From positions 4,141,840 through 4,205,839 of the forward strand of contig QRFJ01000007.1 of assembly GCA_006176705.1 (NCBI GenBank): a stretch of DNA of 64,000 nt. The letters are read 5' to 3'. Shown piece by piece: positions 58,304 through 64,000 of the stretch. Under the pieces are notes generated by a model, which saw nothing but the letters and a program-made list of their open reading frames with translations, had not been told where the DNA came from and did no database searches. A program made the position numbers and the translations under genes. Numbering within the stretch: the stretch's first letter is position 1; every line of letters begins with the position of its first letter. The stretch is from Cocos nucifera. Its lineage: Eukaryota; Streptophyta; Magnoliopsida; Arecales; Arecaceae.

Positions 58304-58437
58304 TAAAGTGAAATAAAAATCTAAAATAGTTAAATTAAATCCACTATTTTTAAAGAGAAAATAAAGTTATTCCACCATTTTATACAAATTAATTAGTTCT
58401 CCATTAATAGGATTATCTATTTGCAACCGGATCTACT

Positions 58438-58689
58438 CAAAAGTTCACCAGCCTGCCCGACCAGTCCGAGCTCGAACAATTTCAGATAGATCCGGAGCTA
58501 ATTTTTAAGCCCGAAGGGCCAGGTCGAGCTTGGATTATATTCATCCGGCCCAAACCTGATACTTGTATAAAATATACAATATATATTATATAATATAATA
58601 CTGAATCATATATATATATATATATATATCTTCCTACCCCCTCTCCTCCTCCATCCCTCCCACCACCCGTCACCTCCCTTCCTCCACCT

Positions 58690-58742
<53 letters not shown>

Positions 58743-59112
58743 CTTCCCTACCCCCTCTCCTCCTCCCCATCCCTCCCACCACCCCGTCTCACCTCTCCTC
58801 CCCTTCGTCTCCTCCTCCCCACCAGTCCGGCCGTCCCGATGCACCCAGCCCACCTCCTCCTCCCATGGCCCCGACCGTCTGCCTTCCCACCCGCTGCACT
58901 CCTCTTCCCACTGCCCTGATGGTCCCCCAACCCAACCCCTCCTACTCCCAACGCCCCCGTGGTCCCGTCCCAAAGTCCAAAAGCCCGGTAAATAGCGGGC
59001 CTGGTCCTTTAAAGTCAGCCCAAACAGCGGATGAGGCCGAATCCAGACATTTAACAAAAGTCTTTAAATGATCCGCCCAGATCCGGCCTAATCAGCCTGT
59101 TGTGTAGGTCTA
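58438..59112. mobile_element. hAT-like element with TA and CT-rich interior
   Basis: Flanks TTTGCAAC (58430-58437) and GTTGCAAC (59113-59120) agree at seven of eight bases, fitting a hAT target duplication. Ends CGGATCTAC and GTAGGTCTA are an imperfect inverted repeat. Inside are two TA microsatellites (58609-58629, 58693-58741), each followed by a CCTCTCCTCCTCC-type segment, and a GC-rich stretch. No transposase is seen. Confidence 0.65.
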
Positions 59113-59120
59113 GTTGCAAC

Positions 59121-59826
59121 AGAAAAATAGACCATTTATGATGGACTAATTTTTTTCTGAAATATCTTACTTCTACAAAAAGTAAGTCAATCCACGTGAT
59201 CAAATGACTTTTTAGCAAAAACAAGTGGAATAACTGAGCTAAAAACCTTATATTCCTCCTCATTCTTCCACCAAGCCAACCCGCCCAAGGAAAAGGGCAA
59301 CAATGATTGGCACCTACCAATAGGCAGACCTCGCTGATCCATGCTTGCCTTTTTGAAATGGTGGCTGCTCCCCCACGCAGCAATAAAAACAACCTCAATC
59401 CTCTCCAGGAATAAATCAAATTCTAACCTCATCATCCTCTGCACACCCTCCCAGGGACAGCTTCCACAAAAAGCTCCTGTATATGCATGGGATGATTCAA
59501 ATGATTGTCTATCGCGGTAACAATACGATATCATCCACATGAAAAGAATCGTCTTCCAATTCCCAAAATATCCAGGCCAACTATACAGTGAAACCAACAT
59601 ACAGCACAAAGTTTCGAGTCAATTTGCCGAAGAACAGGCACATCTTTTACACGGTCGGAATGCAACACACACACGAAAGAAAAAGGGGAAACCTCCACCG
59701 AACAGCTAGCACCAAATTTCGCCCTTGGAACATGGAATAAAATACGGAGTGCAGTAAATAACCTTTCCAGAATTTATTGCAACTGCATAACAAATGGGGA
59801 GGAAAACTAGAGCTATCTGTCTTCGT
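59121..59826 (-). other. 3' UTR/downstream region of the RABG3 gene
   Basis: A 140-codon open frame on the minus strand (59609-59187) has no recognisable domain and lies just downstream of the RABG3 stop. It is probably non-coding. Confidence 0.45.
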
Positions 59827-61396
59827 CTAGCATTCACAACCTGATGATCTTGGCTGCCGACTGCCACCAGCCATATCAATAGTGTCCGGAAGGTATCTTC
59901 ATCAATAGAAAGACGGTGTCAGTTTGATCTTTAAACAAAATGCCAGAAAGGAAAAAAAAAAAACCAATGCAAAAGCAATGAAAGGAGATTTGTTAAGAAA
60001 AGGCAAATAAGCGTCCAGCTGAAGAAATGTCTCAGCAAACCAAGAGCAGAGGTAGATTGCTCTACCATTGGCCATAGCCATATTAGCGTACATATAGTTT
60101 TCTTGTTCTATTAACTATTCAATATATATGAGTGCTTCTGTACCAAAAAAAACATACATAATTACTTCAATGCAGACACACACACACACACACACACATA
60201 TATACACATACATGCATACAAAATATGTATACATACACATGCATACATATATGTGTCTATAAACATTTAATGTTAAGTCCGTATTTTGGTTTGTATGGTG
60301 TAAAGCAATAAACAGGAGCATCTGGAATGTCCTCAAATGTTATATAAAAGACAGCTACAAAGAAAGCATGCCGATGCATTGCCTCTCTAACTGGATATCA
60401 AAAGCAGGTGCTAGAATGGTAGGACAACATAAAGATCAGAAACTAGTAATGCCTGCAAAACTTGGATAACCATGAATCGCCTATTAAATTGATAAAAACT
60501 TCCATATATGAGCAGGATTGAAGGGTCCTGCCCTTCCAACTAAATAACTAGTGCACACAGGGAAGCAATTCCAATGACTTGGCTAAAGGTCCAAGCATGC
60601 TAGCCTTCAGAAAAAAAGTAAGGCATCCTAAGACCCCCAAAGTAACACTACCAAACACCAAAGCACCCTTTTCCCTTTATGCCAATAAATATGTTTGACT
60701 ATTAACCTCCTCAATATATTTCATTGATTTTTTTTTTCCTGTTAAAATAAAACTATCTCAATGTTCAAAGAAATTATCATATAGAAATTTATTTGTTAGC
60801 AGTAAAGCTTACATTTCTTCTTCCGGTTCATTCTTGAGGCCATTCTTGGCTATACACTGAAAAGCAGCTTCCACATTGAATCCTTCTTTAGCAGATGTTT
60901 CAAAGTAGGGAATGTTACCCTTTGAAGCACACCATGCTCTAGCCTTCTTCTCCGAGACCTAAACCACAAAAATTAAAAAAAAATGCCAGATAAATGTCAC
61001 CTGCAGTGAGAGACAAAAGCAACAGAAGAAAGTACTTCTCAGTAATCTTGAATAAACAAAGAAAAGACAGATCATATTACCACTCTGCTGTTGCCACCAT
61101 CCACATCTATCTTATTTCCCAGCACTACAAATGGGAAGTTTTCAGGGTCGGACGGGCTAGCCTAAAATTAAACCAAAAAAACTGGAACTTCAGTTGCAAG
61201 TTCTTGACTTGTGCAAAAGCTTGGTTCAGAACTGGGAAGGATTTGTCACCTGCATAAGAAATTCTTCTCGCCAATTGTTCAGGTTATCAAATGATTTCAT
61301 GACATTGACATCATAAACAAGAACACAGCAATCTGCACCACGGTAGAATGCCACACCAAGACTTTGAAACCTTTCCTGGCCTGCTGTGTCCCAAAT
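59827..61396 (-). CDS. RABG3: Rab7-type small GTPase (RABG3 class), 3' exons only
   Basis: Four exons on the minus strand in consistent phase: 61396-61250, 61161-61081, 60958-60813 and 59896-59827 (TAG). They give 147 residues of a protein usually about 206 long. Seen: G3/switch II IWDTAGQERFQSLG at the start, G4 NKID, G5 ETSAKE, and a C-terminal GCEC for double geranylgeranylation. The WDTAGQ, NKID and SAK sequences, the RGADCCVLVYDV block and the tail (EEEIYLPDTIDMAGG) are diagnostic of plant Rab7. Known role: RABG3 proteins sit on late endosomes and the tonoplast and drive vacuolar trafficking. The P-loop and effector exons lie right of the window. No damage is seen. Which RABG3 paralogue it is cannot be told from this part. 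Confidence 0.95.
60173..60250. repeat. CA/CATA microsatellite in a RABG3 intron
   Basis: CA repeats pass into TATACACATACATG-type repeats within the intron between the last two RABG3 exons. Confidence 0.85.
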
Positions 61397-64000
61397 CTGG
61401 CCACAGATTTATCAGTGTATGCAGTCATCAAAATCAATAGAAAGATGTTGCACCTTCTCAAACCACCGAGCTCAAAACAAAATACCAAGAAAACAAATAT
61501 GGTAAAATAATTTGATAGTGTGACATGGAAAGCTCAATGATAAGAAAAAAGTGCATGTCTTGATTGGAATATGGACAAGAGTGGATCGATAAAAGCAAGA
61601 TATGCTAATAAGGTACATGCATTCTTTCAATCACCACCAGAATACTGAATTGCTAGCCGAGCAATACTTTCTTCAAGAAACATTTAAAGCAGCCAGATCC
61701 ACCAACTGATTTGTACAAGCAATACCACGTGATTTTGGAAACCAATGTGAAGAACAGGGGTTTAAATGAGCTGAATGCAAGGAAGCTGAAGCCAGCTGAA
61801 GCTCACTCAGATTTCCATATGAGCTGAGAAGAACCAGGTTCAACTTCACTCGCTTTATTCCCAGCTCGAGCTTGGCTAGCTTAGGTTTGACTCATCTAGG
61901 GTTTCTCCTGCAAGTTATCCATCTCCTACCTCACTCCCTGATATTGCAACTAGAAAACCCCAACCTAACATAAGAACATTCAAGGCCTATTAGATCAGGC
62001 AAAAGGAGGCCACTGATGCCAATGATCAGATAAGAGAATCTTTGCAAGTCACAAGGTGAAGCAACCATCCCAACAGGTCAGCCCTCAAACTAGAAGATAA
62101 TCAACACCAAAAGCACAATCATGAAGATAGAGAGGACCCAGGCAAAGCTGAGGACACGTAATTGAGGCTGGATTGCACAGTAGGATTTTCATGGTGAAAG
62201 AGGCAAAGTTTGAAGGAGATTGAGGTTGAATAGATGATTTCCAGGAGAAAGAGGTAAAGGTGAAGACTGGACTCTTCAAGAGAAAAGGACTATATGATGG
62301 CACCACCATGGGGACTTTGAGAATGAAGAGAATGTGGTTAGAACCACTTAAGTCTCTCCCAGATTCAGCCATTATATTTTATCTTATATTACTTACAAAA
62401 TGTACTAGGTATCTGTAATTCAAGCTATAATGAACTCAACAAAAGCGAGATAGGACTACTAATGTTTGGCACTTTTTTTTGTGAATTGAAAGTCCTAGTA
62501 TGAGATTAGCATATTTAGTAATTGAGGAAACCAATTTAAGCTGAAAACTGGCCAAATGCAAGCCTCTCAAGAACACCAACCCAGGAAAAATATTAGAGAT
62601 GTATTCCATTCTTTTAATGGGCAAACTGTAAAGCAAGCAACAACCTCATTTCTTCAGTGACCATTTATTGTCTGTCATTCAAAACCATCTCCACAGATAA
62701 CTACCACTTTAGGTAACCCAAGCAACCCAGCACCTGACTCTAAAGGAGAGTATGCAATGATAAAACTGAGTCTGATGCGACTAAGACCTTAATACCCTAT
62801 TAGCTATAACTCTCTAGTCTTTTAATATAAGCTTTTCTTTAAAATGTTTTGTTTTTTTTCTTTGACAGATTTACTACCCAATACATAAAGAAGTTTCATG
62901 CATAACCAGGCTAAGTGGCTAACCACTTATAGAGAAAAATGTTCTGAAAAAGCAATAGAAGGAATCAATAAATTAGAACAAAAATAAGAAAAAATTCATT
63001 AGCATGAGAATAGTACAAAAAAGAAATGAACATCCAGTGTATGGAAAGGCAAAAAAGCAAGACAAGAAGGTTACAAACTTTAAACCAAAAGAAACAGCCA
63101 CAAGATCATAAAAGCCCCATTGGCCTTTCTAGAAGCATTACGGTGCAAAGGGAAAAATATTAAAAGATGATTTCCCTCTATGCAATACCTTTAAAAGATC
63201 CTCCCATTTTCCTTGTCAGTATTGTCCACCAATGTTAGGGCTGCAAACAATTCCAGCTACTTATGAGCAGACTGAGATCGGCTAGTTTACAGCTTGCCTT
63301 GGGCTTGGCTCAGTCAGAAAACTCAGAAACAGGCAAGCTTAAACACAGTTCATAACTCAGCTCATAAACAAGATGAGCCCAAACATCAAAGGTATCTAAA
63401 ATGTATGAAGGCTCCACTCACCTCAGCTCATTAAGAATCTCGGCTCAAGCATTTGAGCTGAGCCTGAACAGTTTCCTTCAAGCTCAGCTCGAGCTCGAGC
63501 CAGAGCCAAGCCTGAACAAGTCTTCCATAAAATGAGCGTGTGCCCAAGCAGCCTATTGCTTGCTTTGACTCTGGTCAGGTCGGGTTGGTTGCAAACCTAA
63601 CCTATGCTGACAAAGAAAACTAGGTCACTGAACAAAAGGAATGATTCTTTTGGTCCACATTTATTCTCTTTAGCAAGCTTAATTGTTGATAGACTTCCCT
63701 AAAAAATAGCACTTAGCCAAAGACTTCCATCTTTCCTGGAACTTAAAAATTTTGTACCCCTTTTTTTCTTTTACACTTAAGCCCCTGAACATAACCCATT
63801 AGTATCTATCAGAGAGATATTCTAGGTTTCTGATTTCCAAAATTTAATAGAACCATTGTCTTATGCATATCCTGACAAAAGAAAGCTTGTGCAGTAGTCG
63901 ATCAACCTCTTTTAGCACCTCAAAAAGGAAGGTTTTTAAAATAGGGCACTACAACTCTCAAACACCGTTCACACGTTAGTCACACCTTCAGGATTGGAAG
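61397..64000 (-). other. Probable intron of the RABG3 gene
   Basis: No exon matching the Rab7 P-loop (GDSGVGKT) or effector loop is found to the window edge, so this stretch is most likely a long intron. It is AT-rich and contains the MITE at 63236-63599. Several short frames are meaningless. Confidence 0.6.
63236..63599. mobile_element. hAT-like MITE in the RABG3 intron
   Basis: Ends TAGGGCTGCAAAC and GGTTGCAAACCTA form an inverted repeat. Flanks ACCAATGT and ACCTATGC agree at six of eight bases. The interior is rich in GCTCAGCTCGAGCTCGAGCC-type motifs, a pattern common in plant TAGGGCTGCAA elements. Confidence 0.7.

Noticed and set aside
59187..59609. 140-codon minus-strand frame downstream of RABG3
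   Set aside because: No recognisable content; position fits a 3' UTR or intergenic sequence.

Overview
The window is plant nuclear DNA. Evidence: split genes with GT-AG introns, plant-specific families (a COV/LCV membrane protein, a plant TauE/SafE-like protein, a RABG3-type Rab7 GTPase), a telo-box promoter over an intronic C/D snoRNA cluster, and many plant LTR retrotransposons and MITEs. The AT-rich intergenic DNA with GC-rich first exons fits a monocot with a repeat-rich genome, possibly a palm, but the species is inference.

Layout, left to right. 376-4097 (+): the C-terminal exons of a LIKE-COV gene that starts left of the window. 6150-7731 (+): a two-exon gene for a 63-residue protein whose intron holds three C/D box snoRNAs in a row: U27, one that appears to pair with 18S rRNA, and U80. 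About 9.06-9.64 kb: a decayed LINE tail. About 11.46-23.35 kb (+): a gene for an unrecognised 519-residue basic protein, with a putative first exon near 11.5 kb and coding exons from 20.76 kb. Its first intron would carry a complete 5.8 kb non-autonomous LTR retrotransposon (14457-20290, target duplication ATGTT) filled with three tandem-repeat arrays. 25008-31376 (-): a 12-exon, 474-residue TauE/SafE family gene with a Tourist-like element in one long intron.

32402-35949 is a copia-type element missing most of pol. 37541-38703 is a hAT-like element with a GC-rich, internally duplicated core. 38.7-44.9 kb holds no gene I can support. 44892-45461 (-) is a single-exon gene for an acidic 189-residue protein. 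46336-57698 is a full-length but broken copia element. It is inserted in a small TIR element, and its reverse transcriptase is split by a solo LTR of the same family as the 14.5 kb element. A second copy of the small TIR element follows directly, then a hAT-like element (58438-59112).

59827-61396 (-): the last four exons of a RABG3 (Rab7) GTPase gene; the P-loop exons lie right of the window. The rest is intron or upstream sequence with one more hAT-like MITE (63236-63599).

The protein genes are ordinary unlinked housekeeping or plant-specific genes. The most notable content is the snoRNA cluster with its small-protein host and the repeat architecture of the LTR family, seen once as a full element and once as an expanded solo LTR.
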